From contig CAVJGK010000020.1 in assembly GCA_963648895.1 (NCBI GenBank), positions 1 through 16,395 on the forward strand: a DNA stretch of 16,395 bases. The letters are read 5' to 3'. A model generated the notes under the pieces. It saw only the letters and a program-made list of their open reading frames with translations. It made no database searches and was not told the DNA's origin. Position numbers and translations under genes: made by a program. Source of the stretch: UBA3210 sp963648895. Its GTDB lineage: Bacteria > Bacillota_I > Bacilli_A > RFN20 > CAG-449. Every line of letters begins with the position of its first letter. Position 1 is the stretch's first letter. Positions 1 through 7,327 of the stretch are shown here, piece after piece.

Positions 1-615
1 CCTCTAACTAGCATTATTGGTTATCAACAAATGATTGATCAAGGTATATTAACATCTGAAGAAGAAATTAAACAAGCAACTAAAAAGACTTTGCAAGAAG
101 CTCAAAGAATGAATGATTTAATCAAAGATATGTTAGAAATATCTGCTTTAGAAAGCGAAGTTAAAGTTGAAACTAGTCAAACTAATATTAAAAATATTAT
201 TTCAAATAGTTTAATATCTTTACAAAAAAGAATTAAAGATAAAAACATTCAAGTTTCTACTTCTTTAGATGATTTAAGTGTTTCAATCCCTACTAGAGAC
301 GTGGAACATTTAGTTAATAATTTAATTGAAAACGCAGTTAAATATAATAAACAAAATGGTTCTATTGTAATTAGCTTAAGTGAAGAAAATAAAACATTAA
401 TCATTAAAGATACAGGAATAGGTATTGAAAAAGAAAACTTAGACCGCGTATTTGAACGTTTCTTCCAAGTAGATCGTTCCCATTCTAAAGGCAATGAAGG
501 AACCGGATTAGGATTGGCCATTGTCCGTCATATATGTTTAAAATATGATATTGATATTAAATTAGAATCAACAATTAATGAAGGTTCAACCTTCACATTA
601 ACTTTTTCTAAATAG
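1..615 (+). CDS. Sensor histidine kinase, C-terminal part (5' end outside window)
   Basis: This is the catalytic half of a two-component sensor kinase. The frame is open from base 1 and begins with PLTSIIGY, the tail of an H-box (HExxTPLTS type), so the phospho-accepting His lies about 15 bases outside the window. A dimerisation helix follows (ending near MLEISALES), then the HATPase domain: N-box NNLIENAVKYN, G1 box DTGIG, F box FERFFQVDRSHS and G2 box GTGLGL. By family rule it autophosphorylates and passes phosphate to a response regulator, probably encoded just upstream. The sensor domain is missing, so the signal is unknown. It resembles PhoR/ResE-like kinases, but no specific system can be assigned. 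The gene ends in TAG directly before a strong terminator, so it is the last gene of its operon. Confidence 0.93.
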   Translation, partial: PLTSIIGYQQMIDQGILTSEEEIKQATKKTLQEAQRMNDLIKDMLEISALESEVKVETSQTNIKNIISNSLISLQKRIKDKNIQVSTSLDDLSVSIPTRDVEHLVNNLIENAVKYNKQNGSIVISLSEENKTLIIKDTGIGIEKENLDRVFERFFQVDRSHSKGNEGTGLGLAIVRHICLKYDIDIKLESTINEGSTFTLTFSK

Positions 616-617
616 TA

Positions 618-655
618 AATAATTCTCTAGGTTCGCTTAGAGAATTATTTTTATT
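618..655 (+). terminator. Intrinsic terminator of the histidine kinase operon
   Basis: A perfect 12-bp stem (AATAATTCTCTA at 618-629 with its complement at 638-649) is closed over a GGTTCGCT loop and runs into TTTATT. It starts 2 bases after the kinase stop codon and separates the kinase from the next operon. Confidence 0.9.
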
Positions 656-682
656 GAGATATTATATTTTATAAAGTAAAAT
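654..682 (+). promoter_or_regulatory. Probable sigma-A-type promoter for the 700-4076 operon
   Basis: TTGAGA (654-659), a 17-base spacer and TAAAAT (677-682) fit the housekeeping consensus well. The -35 overlaps the T-tract of the upstream terminator. The predicted start site is near 689, which leaves only about 11 bases of leader before the ATG at 700. This is a pattern match only; a nearby alternative is possible in such AT-rich DNA. Confidence 0.45.
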
Positions 683-699
683 ATATTCGAGGTAGGAAT

Positions 700-1344
700 A
701 TGCTAATTGGTTCAATTATTTTAACAAGTATTATATATCTTCTAGAATTAATATTTGCTTTTTTAGAAAAAGAAACTCTAAGAAAGATCATTAAACCTTT
801 TTGCATGTTGTCTTTAACATTTATCTTAATATCTTTAAATCTCACTAATCCAATTTTATATATAGTTATCGGTTTAGGATTTTTAGGAGATATATGTTTA
901 ATCTATAAAAAGACTAATAAGATTATTTTTTCTTTAGGAATATTATTTTTCTTTGTTGGTCATATTTTATATTGTTATTTATTCGCTTCAAAACTAAATT
1001 ATCAAATTGATTTATGGGTTTATATTAGTCTAGTGGTATTTGGATTATTAACTCCATTATTATCTTATAAAACCCTTCATCCATTAGTTAAAGAATATAC
1101 CATTCCTGGAACATATTATTTCTATATCTTATTGATGGATTTATTATTTTCTACCTTCTTGATGGTATCAAACACTTCCATCAATACAATATTAATCTTT
1201 GTTGGAGTATTATTATTTATTCTTAGTGATACAATTTTATCTTTTACAACATTCATTATGGATGTCAAAAGACGTGATTTTTATATTATGCTTACTTATT
1301 TAATCGCGCAAAGTTTAATCGCGATTAATTTAGCTTTATTATAA
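700..1344 (+). CDS. YhhN (TMEM86-like) family membrane protein
   Basis: This is a 214-residue, almost wholly hydrophobic protein with about seven or eight membrane segments. Family-typical stretches are visible: GFLGDICLIYKK followed by a hydrophobic run into FFFVGHILYCYLF (residues about 58-95), a late segment with FILSDTILSF (about 173-182), and YLIAQSLIAI near the C-terminus. These are the Gly-Asp, Gly-His-xx-Tyr, Ser-Asp and Tyr-xx-Gln positions of the YhhN family. Animal members are lysoplasmalogenases that cleave vinyl-ether lysolipids; the role of most bacterial members is unproven, so lysoplasmalogenase activity here is inference. GAGGTAGG sits just before the ATG. The gene is first in an operon and is followed after 16 bases by the phosphofructokinase gene. 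Confidence 0.8.
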   Translation: MLIGSIILTSIIYLLELIFAFLEKETLRKIIKPFCMLSLTFILISLNLTNPILYIVIGLGFLGDICLIYKKTNKIIFSLGILFFFVGHILYCYLFASKLNYQIDLWVYISLVVFGLLTPLLSYKTLHPLVKEYTIPGTYYFYILLMDLLFSTFLMVSNTSINTILIFVGVLLFILSDTILSFTTFIMDVKRRDFYIMLTYLIAQSLIAINLALL

Positions 1345-1360
1345 TAGGAGATTTATTTTT

Positions 1361-2545
1361 ATGAAGAATGCACTTTATTTTCAATCAGGAGGCCCTACCG
1401 CGGTCATTAACGCATCATTTTACGGCGTTATTAAAGCTTATTTAGATTCATTAGATGAGGTAGATACTTTATATGCTTCTAGATATGGAGTAGAAGGTAT
1501 TATCAATCAAGATTTAATAAAAATTGAAAAAGATTTATCTAAATATGAAGAAATTAAATCTCTTAATGGAGCGATTTTAGGTTCTTCTAGATTAAAATTA
1601 AGCAAAGATACTTCTGATTCCAATTATGAAAAAATCTTAGAATGTGTCAAAAAATATAACATTGGTTATATCTTAGTCAACGGTGGAAATGATTCTATGG
1701 ATACCGCCGATCGATTAAATAAATTCTTCAAAGAAAAAAATCTTGATACAGTCGTTGTTGGTATTCCAAAAACTGTCGATAATGATTTAATGTTAATTGA
1801 TCATACTCCAGGCTTTGCTTCTGCTTGTAAGTTTGTAGTAAGAACCATTATGGAAATATCTTTAGATATTAATGTCTATAAAAAAGGTCGCGTCACCATT
1901 GTAGAAATTATGGGGCGTGATGCAGGATGGCTTGGGGCAAGTTCTTTACTAGCATGTCGATACGGACTAGGACCTGATTTAATCTATGTTCCAGAAACTC
2001 CATTCTCTAAAGAAAAATTCTTAAAAGATGTTTCTGATGTTTATACTAAAAAAGGTCATTGTTTAGTATGTGTTTCTGAAGCTTTAAAAGATGAAAAAGG
2101 CGAATATATTTCTACTCTAGGCCAAGTTGATGGCTTTGGACATGCACAACTTGGATCAGTTGGTCAATTCTTAGATGATTTAGTTTCTAATGAATTACAT
2201 TTTAAAACTAGACATATTGAATTATCTTTACTTCAAAGAGCCGCAGGTCACATTCAATCAAAAGTCGATGTAGAAGAAGCTATTAATGTAGGCTATTTAG
2301 CGTTAAAACACGCGCTTAATCATCAAGAAGGTATGGTTTCTATTATTAGAGATTCATCTTCTCCATATAAAGTTCATTATGAATTAGTACCATTAAAAGA
2401 TGTGGCTAATGGAGTAAGACATCTACCAAAAGAATATCTATCCAAAGATGGTAATTTCATCAATAAATCATACGAAGAATATATTCTCCCTTTTATTGAT
2501 GAAGATGAAATTAAGATTGAAAGCGCACATTTATTTATAAAATAG
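1361..2545 (+). CDS. Diphosphate-dependent phosphofructokinase (PPi-PFK type)
   Basis: This enzyme phosphorylates fructose 6-phosphate to fructose 1,6-bisphosphate in glycolysis. It has 394 residues, longer than the ~320 of the classical ATP-dependent PfkA. The N-terminus FQSGGPTAVIN is the phosphate-binding loop. Residues 108-112 are GGNDS, where ATP enzymes have GGDGS; the bulky Asp in place of Gly is the mark of PPi users. The catalytic motif is PKTVDND at 136-142, with Lys where ATP enzymes have Gly, again a PPi signature. MGRDAGWLG at 184-192 is the sugar-phosphate site. The first Asp of GGDDS is Asn here, as in some sub-clades. An AGGAG lies 10 bases before the ATG, and the dUTPase gene follows after 11 bases. 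PPi dependence is inferred from these residues. Confidence 0.92.
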   Translation: MKNALYFQSGGPTAVINASFYGVIKAYLDSLDEVDTLYASRYGVEGIINQDLIKIEKDLSKYEEIKSLNGAILGSSRLKLSKDTSDSNYEKILECVKKYNIGYILVNGGNDSMDTADRLNKFFKEKNLDTVVVGIPKTVDNDLMLIDHTPGFASACKFVVRTIMEISLDINVYKKGRVTIVEIMGRDAGWLGASSLLACRYGLGPDLIYVPETPFSKEKFLKDVSDVYTKKGHCLVCVSEALKDEKGEYISTLGQVDGFGHAQLGSVGQFLDDLVSNELHFKTRHIELSLLQRAAGHIQSKVDVEEAINVGYLALKHALNHQEGMVSIIRDSSSPYKVHYELVPLKDVANGVRHLPKEYLSKDGNFINKSYEEYILPFIDEDEIKIESAHLFIK

Positions 2546-2556
2546 GAGTTATTATC

Positions 2557-3069
2557 ATGAAAAGAATTGCAAAATTTGAAAAAGTATCTTTTTCCCAATT
2601 TAAAAATGATTATATTGATACATTTGGTGAAATTGAAGAAAGCAAATTAAAAGAAATCTATGATTCTATCAAACTACCAAAAAGAGCGACGCTCGCTTCT
2701 GCCGGTTATGATTTTTTCACATATTCAAAAATCAATTTAAAACCAAATGAAACAATTAAATATCCTACTGGCATTAGATGTAGAATCGATGAAGATTATG
2801 TTTTAGTCATCGCACCTAGATCTTCTTTAGGATTTAAATATCGTCTTCAATTAGATAATACTTTAGGTATTATTGATGCTGATTATTATAACGCTAAAAA
2901 CGAAGGACACATCTTTATTAAAATGACTAATGATTCAAATATGAATAAAGAACTTTCTTTAAACGAACTAGAAGGATTTGCTCAAGGTATTTTCCTAAGT
3001 TATGGCATTACTGAAGATGATGAAGTAACCCAAGTTCGTTTAGGAGGATTTGGCTCTACTAATAAATAG
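2557..3069 (+). CDS. dut: dUTP diphosphatase (trimeric dUTPase family)
   Basis: The protein hydrolyses dUTP to dUMP and PPi, keeping uracil out of DNA and feeding dTMP synthesis. All five dUTPase motifs are recognisable in 170 residues: motif 1 ASAGYDF (47-53), motif 2 PRSSLG (87-92), motif 3 GIIDADYY (104-111) with the likely catalytic Asp107, motif 4 GFAQGI (140-145) and motif 5 GGFGST (163-168). Two things are odd. The N-terminus carries about 40 residues before the usual fold start, and motif 3 lacks the usual RGE after DY, reading YNAKNEGHI instead. The final motif is RLGGFGST rather than RGxGGFGST. AGGAG precedes the ATG. It is probably cotranscribed with the PFK gene. The family is firm, but the substrate could be broader than dUTP. 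Confidence 0.87.
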   Translation: MKRIAKFEKVSFSQFKNDYIDTFGEIEESKLKEIYDSIKLPKRATLASAGYDFFTYSKINLKPNETIKYPTGIRCRIDEDYVLVIAPRSSLGFKYRLQLDNTLGIIDADYYNAKNEGHIFIKMTNDSNMNKELSLNELEGFAQGIFLSYGITEDDEVTQVRLGGFGSTNK

Positions 3070-3077
3070 TAGAATAT

Positions 3078-3160
3078 GAGAGTATGGTGGAATTGGTAGA
3101 CACGTTAGAGTCAGAATCTAATGGGAAACCGTGTGAGTTCGAGTCTCATTACTCTCACCA
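3078..3160 (+). tRNA. tRNA-Leu (anticodon CAG)
   Basis: The acceptor stem is GAGAGTA (3078-3084) with TACTCTC (3150-3156), followed by discriminator A and an encoded CCA (3158-3160). The D-arm has GTG/CAC. The anticodon stem TTAGA/TCTAA encloses GTCAGAA with anticodon CAG at 3112-3114. A long variable arm (GGGAAACC region) is typical of class II tRNA-Leu. The T-arm is GTGAG TTCGAGT CTCAT. It starts 8 bases after the dUTPase stop with no promoter or terminator of its own, so it is probably cut out of the operon transcript. It reads CUG, expected to be a minor codon in a genome this AT-rich. Confidence 0.97.
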
Positions 3161-3179
3161 TTAGATTTAAGGAGTTAAA

Positions 3180-4076
3180 ATGAAAACATTAATTAACATA
3201 TTAAAAGGAGCAGCCATTGGAGTTGGAATGATTATTCCTGGTGTTTCCGGAGGAACTGTGGCAGTATTATTAAATATCTATGAAGATATGATTAAAGCCA
3301 TCAGCAACTTAAAAAAAGAATTTAAAAAATCATTCTTCTTTCTTCTCCCAATTTTAATTGGTATGGTACTTGCTTTTATAGCGATGTATTTCCCATTAAA
3401 ATTATCTTTACAACATTTTCCATTACAAACAATTACTCTATTTGTTGGCTTAATGATTGGTAGTTTACCAAAATTATGTAAAGATGCGATTTCCAATGGA
3501 TTTGAAAAGAAATTTGATATCATCTCATTTATTATTCCATTAGTTATTGTTATTGGCATTTGTTTTATCCCAAATATGGGTGTAGTATCTTTAGGTAATG
3601 ACATGGCATGGTATAGATATATTTTATTATTTTTAATGGGTATATTAACTTCCTGTGCATTAGTAGTCCCTGGAATATCAGGATCAATGCTTTTATTAAT
3701 CTTTGGTTATTATGAACCATTATTAAATACTATTTCCGCATTAAAAGATACTCCATTACATGCTTTATTAGTATTAGTAATATTCGCACTTGGTTTAGTT
3801 ATTGGATTCTTTGTTATTTCTAAGATTATGGATTATTTATTATCTAAACATCGTCGTGTAACTTACTGGGCGATTGTTGGATTTGTCTTTGGATCAATTC
3901 CAGCCATTTATATTTCTTATGATTTTTCTTCTATTACCTTAGCTTGGTATACTTACTTAACAACAATAGTAATAGGTGTTATTGGTATAATAGCAAGTTT
4001 CTTCTTAATTAGATTATCAGAGAAAAAAGCAATTGCTTCTGAAGAAGTAAAAGAAAGTACAGCAGAAAATAATTAG
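3180..4076 (+). CDS. popT: DUF368 membrane protein, PopT-type polyprenyl-phosphate translocase
   Basis: This is a 298-residue polytopic membrane protein with about eight hydrophobic segments. It has the two hallmark DUF368 re-entrant motifs: IGVGMIIPGVSGGTVAVLL near the N-terminus (about residues 14-32) and CALVVPGISGSMLLLIFGYY (about 158-177). DUF368 proteins (PopT) have been shown in other bacteria to return undecaprenyl phosphate to the inner face of the membrane for cell-wall and envelope polymer synthesis; I transfer that role by family. The tail is short and charged. AAGGAG lies 5 bases before the ATG. It is the last gene of the operon, 19 bases after tRNA-Leu, and its stop codon overlaps the terminator stem. 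Confidence 0.88.
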   Translation: MKTLINILKGAAIGVGMIIPGVSGGTVAVLLNIYEDMIKAISNLKKEFKKSFFFLLPILIGMVLAFIAMYFPLKLSLQHFPLQTITLFVGLMIGSLPKLCKDAISNGFEKKFDIISFIIPLVIVIGICFIPNMGVVSLGNDMAWYRYILLFLMGILTSCALVVPGISGSMLLLIFGYYEPLLNTISALKDTPLHALLVLVIFALGLVIGFFVISKIMDYLLSKHRRVTYWAIVGFVFGSIPAIYISYDFSSITLAWYTYLTTIVIGVIGIIASFFLIRLSEKKAIASEEVKESTAENN

Positions 4077-4098
4077 AGGCTATGCCTCTTTTTATTTT
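4075..4098 (+). terminator. Terminator after popT, overlapping its stop codon
   Basis: AGAGGC (4075-4080), a TAT loop, GCCTCT (4084-4089) and then TTTTTATTTT form a short GC-containing hairpin with a T-tract. It also covers the 3' end of the convergent LysR gene (stop at 4092-4094). The flank on the other side (AATTATT) would give only a weak T-tract for - strand transcripts. Confidence 0.8.
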
Positions 4099-4952
4099 GC
4101 CAATTTAATAAATTCTTTACATGCGGACGAAAGTTCTTTATCTTTTAACCAAATTATTTTTCTAGAATGTTCATTGATGTCTTCTAATTTTAAAGGTCTT
4201 ATATATTCATTATCGACTGTTTCATTTCTAGGAAGAGGGACAATAGCAATAATGTTTTTTTGTCTTCCTAAAACAACACTTGCCATAGTTGTGGTAGTTG
4301 TTATATCAATTAAAGGATTCATATTTAAATTATGGAAACGATAAATAATATCATTTTCATAAGCACGAGGAAGAACAATATGTTCATTTTCTAAATCTGA
4401 TAAAACTAATTCTTCTTTGTTTAATAATTTATTATTCTTAGGGATTATCGCGACAAACTCTTCTTTATCTAAGACTAAATAATTAACTTTATCAAAATCT
4501 TTTATATGGGCATTAATAACCGCAAGATCAACTACATCATCATGTAAATAAGTTTCTGCCATTAAAGCATTGCATTCATAGATGTTTAATTTAATTTGAG
4601 GATATTCAACAAAAAACTTTCCAAATAACTTCTCACTTAACATCATATAAATACTTGGAGGTAATGCGATATTAATTTTCTCTTCTAAGCCATTATTTAT
4701 ATTATTAATATCGATAAAAGATTGTTCATAGGTAGATATAATCTTTTTAGCTTTTGAATATAATTCTTTACCACTTGGGGTAAGACGAATCTTTTTTCCT
4801 CCGCGATACATTAACTTAGTTTGATACATATCTTCTAGATATTTTATTTGATTAGATAAAGAAGGTTGGGCAATAAATAATTTCTTGCTCGCATTAGAAA
4901 TACTCTTCTCATCGACAATAGTTACAAAGTTTTTTAAATAATCAATATTCAT
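4092..4952 (-). CDS. LysR-type transcriptional regulator
   Basis: A 286-residue protein of standard LysR length. The N-terminal winged HTH is clear: LKNFVTIVDEKSISNASKKL and AQPSLSNQIKYLED (residues about 6-43), ending in LTPSGKELYSKAKKI. The rest is a two-lobe co-inducer-binding domain (about 90-286). LysR regulators usually control the divergent neighbour, here an AEC permease and a hydroxyacid dehydrogenase, in response to a small-molecule ligand. The ligand is therefore likely an organic acid (inference). GTGAGG precedes the ATG. A -10-like TATAAT on the - strand (5012-5007) with the 4970-4998 dyad just downstream fits autorepression. The arrangement recalls mleR with a malate permease, but no malolactic enzyme is present. 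Confidence 0.93.
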   Translation of the reverse strand: MNIDYLKNFVTIVDEKSISNASKKLFIAQPSLSNQIKYLEDMYQTKLMYRGGKKIRLTPSGKELYSKAKKIISTYEQSFIDINNINNGLEEKINIALPPSIYMMLSEKLFGKFFVEYPQIKLNIYECNALMAETYLHDDVVDLAVINAHIKDFDKVNYLVLDKEEFVAIIPKNNKLLNKEELVLSDLENEHIVLPRAYENDIIYRFHNLNMNPLIDITTTTTMASVVLGRQKNIIAIVPLPRNETVDNEYIRPLKLEDINEHSRKIIWLKDKELSSACKEFIKLAK

Positions 4953-4969
4953 AAATACCTCACTTATAA

Positions 4970-4998
4970 TAATTTTAAATACTTTTCATTTAAAATTA
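4970..4998. promoter_or_regulatory. Candidate LysR operator: long inverted repeat in the divergent gap
   Basis: TAATTTTAAAT (4970-4980) and its exact complement ATTTAAAATTA (4988-4998) are separated by 7 bases. After one mismatch the symmetry continues for four more pairs on each side (4965-4968 with 5000-5003). It lies between the LysR gene and the AEC permease gene, where LysR proteins bind T-N11-A dyads. The arms are almost pure A/T, so some symmetry is expected by chance, but 15 of 16 matched pairs is unusual. Binding is inferred. Confidence 0.55.
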
Positions 4999-5014
4999 GT
5001 ATATTTATTATAAC

Positions 5015-5050
5015 TTAAATTGATATTTTTTTACCAATATAATTTATAAT
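5015..5050 (+). promoter_or_regulatory. Candidate promoter region of the AEC permease operon
   Basis: Two options overlap: TTAAAT (5015-5020) with a 17-base spacer to TATAAT (5038-5043), or TTGATA (5020-5025) with a 19-base spacer to a second TATAAT (5045-5050). Neither pairs an ideal -35 with ideal spacing, which suits an activator-dependent promoter next to the upstream dyad. On the opposite strand TATAAT at 5012-5007 may serve the LysR gene. Confidence 0.45.
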
Positions 5051-5073
5051 ATTTCCGTAAAGGAGAAAAAATT

Positions 5074-6207
5074 ATGTTTTATTCACTTGCCGATATCGGC
5101 GAAAACATCGCTAGCGCATTAGGCTCCATGAATTTATGGATTGCTGTTGCAAAAAGCGTATTTATCATTTTAATCGGTTTTATTTTTACAAAAACCAAAA
5201 CTCTACCAGAAAACACTGGTAAAATTCTTACCAAACTTGTTATGACTATCTGCTTACCTTGTTTAGCATTTGGTTCATTCATGACAAGTATTACTCAAGA
5301 AAGTTTTAATTCTTGCTTATTATCATTCGTATATGGCTTTATTGTCTATATCGCATTTATCTTCTTAGCAAAGTTAATCTTCAGATGGGTTAAAGATCCA
5401 ACAAGAAGAAAAGTTATGGAAATCTTATTCGTATTTGGTTCAACAACATTCTTTGGTCAACCATTAATCAATGCAGTTTTCCCAAGTGCTTATAACGATT
5501 CAAGTATGTTTAATATCGCATACCGCGTATTCTTATATTCATATGCATACTATGCAATTTGTCAATCTGATGAAAAGAAAGAAGAAACTTCTGAAGAAGC
5601 TACAACAAAATCTTCAAAACCAACAGTTAAAGATATCTTAAAAAGAATTTTCGTTAACCCAATTATCATTGCAACATTCGTTGGTTTTATTTTATGGGCT
5701 ATCCAATTAATTGGTGATTCAACAAATGCTTCAAATTGGTGGGTAGTTACAGTCAATGGCCAAACAGGTGCATTCTGGAATTTAAAAGTTTCTACTCCAT
5801 GGTTATATCAAACAATTAATACATTAGGTGGATTATCTTCACCATTAGTATGGATTGCAATTGGTTGTACATTAGGTAAAGTATCATTTAAAGATGCTGC
5901 AAAAGATAAAGATGTATGGATTTTTACATTCATCAGAGTTCTTGCTGCTCCAATTTTAAACTTCGCATTCTTATATTTAATCAATTTAATTCCTGGAATT
6001 AACGTTACATTCAATACAGTCGCTGCGACAACATTAATGTGGGCAGTTCCACCTGCAACAGTCGCGATTACTTATTGTATTAACTCAAATAAAGAAGCTA
6101 CATTTGCATCTTCTTGTTCCTTAATTGGTACATTAGTTTCTGTTTGCTTCATTCCAGTTTATATGATTTTATTAACAGTCATTCAATCCGCAGGATTATT
6201 CGCATAG
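5074..6207 (+). CDS. AEC-family (auxin efflux carrier-type) organic acid permease
   Basis: This 377-residue membrane protein has about ten hydrophobic segments in the inverted-repeat layout of AEC transporters. The first bundle shows GFIFTKTKTLPENTGKIL followed by LVMTICLPCLAFGSF (about 36-69), and a mid segment FGSTTFFGQPLINAVF (121-136) carries the conserved Gly/Asn-Ala positions. A charged cytoplasmic linker (about 165-188) splits the halves. A Trp-rich loop (about 216-245) precedes SSPLVWIAIGCTLGKV (255-270), and MWAVPPATVAITY lies at 322-334. Bacterial AEC members include malate permeases such as MleP. With a hydroxyacid dehydrogenase 14 bases downstream and a divergent LysR gene, a lactate, malate or 2-oxoacid substrate is the best inference. 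AGGAG at 5061-5065 fixes the start. Confidence 0.85.
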   Translation: MFYSLADIGENIASALGSMNLWIAVAKSVFIILIGFIFTKTKTLPENTGKILTKLVMTICLPCLAFGSFMTSITQESFNSCLLSFVYGFIVYIAFIFLAKLIFRWVKDPTRRKVMEILFVFGSTTFFGQPLINAVFPSAYNDSSMFNIAYRVFLYSYAYYAICQSDEKKEETSEEATTKSSKPTVKDILKRIFVNPIIIATFVGFILWAIQLIGDSTNASNWWVVTVNGQTGAFWNLKVSTPWLYQTINTLGGLSSPLVWIAIGCTLGKVSFKDAAKDKDVWIFTFIRVLAAPILNFAFLYLINLIPGINVTFNTVAATTLMWAVPPATVAITYCINSNKEATFASSCSLIGTLVSVCFIPVYMILLTVIQSAGLFA

Positions 6208-6221
6208 GAGGTTTTTAAATT

Positions 6222-7235
6222 ATGTCATTTAAAAAAGAAATTGCTTGCTTTGGTGTAAGAGAATATGAAATTCCTTACTTTGAAAAATTAGGCGAACAAT
6301 ACAATTACAAATTAACTTTATTCCCACAATTCTTAAATACTGAAAACTATAAAGACGCATTAGGTTATGAAGTAGTCATGGTTAGAGGTAACTGCGTTGT
6401 CAATAAAGAATCAATGAAAGATTTAGCGAATCATGGTTTAAAATATTATTTAACTCGTACTGCTGGTTATAACCATGTTGATGTTGAAGCTTGTAAAGAA
6501 TATGGTATTAAAACTGCATTCGTTCCTGGTTATTCACCAAACGCTATTTCTGAACTTGCTTTAACACTTGGTATGATGTTATTAAGAAATACTGCTTATA
6601 CAACTGATTATACTCACAAAGGTAATTTCAAAGTTACAAATCAAATGTTCTCTCGTGAAGTAAGAGGTTGTAGAGTTGGTATATTAGGTTGTGGTAGAAT
6701 CGGTTGTACAACTGCTTCATTATTCAAAGGCTTAGGCGCAGAAGTAGTTGGTTATGATGTCTTCCAATCAGATTATGCAAAATCTATTGTTAAATTCCTT
6801 CCATTAGATGAATTCATCAAAACTTGTGATATCATCTGCGTCCATATGAACTATGTCAAAGGAAGCAATGATAATTTCATCAATAAAGAATTCATTTCTA
6901 ACATGAAAGATCATTCAATTATCGTCAATGTTTCTCGTGGTGAAATCCTTGATTTAGATGCAGCATTAGAAGCTGTTGAAAACAATCACTTAGATGGTTT
7001 AGCGATCGATGTTATTTCAAATGAAAAAACATTATTCTTCAAGAATTTCGAAGATCCAAAACACATGGATACACCTCAACATCAAAAATTAATTGATTTA
7101 TATCCAAGAGTATTGGTTACTCCTCATGTTGGTTCTTCTACCGATAAAGCATTAATTGATATGATTGAAGTTACTTTAAAGAACTTAGATGAATTCCTTG
7201 AAACAGGTAATTGCAAAAACTCATTAATTAAATAA
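6222..7235 (+). CDS. NAD-dependent D-2-hydroxyacid dehydrogenase (D-lactate dehydrogenase family)
   Basis: A soluble 337-residue enzyme of the D-isomer-specific 2-hydroxyacid dehydrogenase family, interconverting a 2-oxoacid and a D-2-hydroxyacid with NAD(H). The catalytic domain has the substrate-contact stretch LTRTAGYNHVD (77-87). The Rossmann motif is GILGCGRIG (153-161), followed by GYD (177-179), whose Asp favours NAD over NADP. The catalytic set is Arg239 (NVSRGE), Glu268 (DVISNE) and His302 (TPHVGSS). Length and order match D-lactate dehydrogenase; D-hydroxyisocaproate dehydrogenase or a related specificity cannot be excluded. An AGGAGG ribosome site lies in the 14-base gap after the AEC permease, so the two are cotranscribed. 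It probably oxidises or produces the acid that the permease moves. Confidence 0.92.
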   Translation: MSFKKEIACFGVREYEIPYFEKLGEQYNYKLTLFPQFLNTENYKDALGYEVVMVRGNCVVNKESMKDLANHGLKYYLTRTAGYNHVDVEACKEYGIKTAFVPGYSPNAISELALTLGMMLLRNTAYTTDYTHKGNFKVTNQMFSREVRGCRVGILGCGRIGCTTASLFKGLGAEVVGYDVFQSDYAKSIVKFLPLDEFIKTCDIICVHMNYVKGSNDNFINKEFISNMKDHSIIVNVSRGEILDLDAALEAVENNHLDGLAIDVISNEKTLFFKNFEDPKHMDTPQHQKLIDLYPRVLVTPHVGSSTDKALIDMIEVTLKNLDEFLETGNCKNSLIK

Positions 7236-7242
7236 TGATACT

Positions 7243-7271
7243 AATCCACTTAGAAATAAGTGGATTTTTAT
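7243..7271 (+). terminator. Terminator after the dehydrogenase gene
   Basis: A perfect 10-bp stem AATCCACTTA (7243-7252) / TAAGTGGATT (7257-7266) is capped by a GAAA tetraloop and followed by TTTATT. It closes the AEC permease/dehydrogenase operon. Confidence 0.92.
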
Positions 7272-7299
7272 TATATTTAAGTTTCTAAAGTGGTATGAT
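7271..7299 (+). promoter_or_regulatory. Probable promoter of pepF (extended -10)
   Basis: TGGTATGAT (7291-7299) is a TGn-type extended -10. A weak -35, TTATAT (7271-7276), stands 17 bases upstream of the hexamer. The pepF ATG is 29 bases downstream. Confidence 0.5.
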
Positions 7300-7327
7300 A
7301 TTAATAATTTCATGAAAGGAAAATTAT

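Noticed and set aside
3078..3160. tRNA-Leu 3' end as an integration site for a mobile element
   Set aside because: No integrase, no direct repeat of the tRNA end and no phage gene are seen nearby; the flanks are ordinary operon genes.
3278..3604. Open frame on the - strand inside popT
   Set aside because: It is antisense to a well-supported DUF368 gene, with no ribosome site and no recognisable domain. The same applies to the - strand frames within the kinase, AEC permease and acetyltransferase genes.
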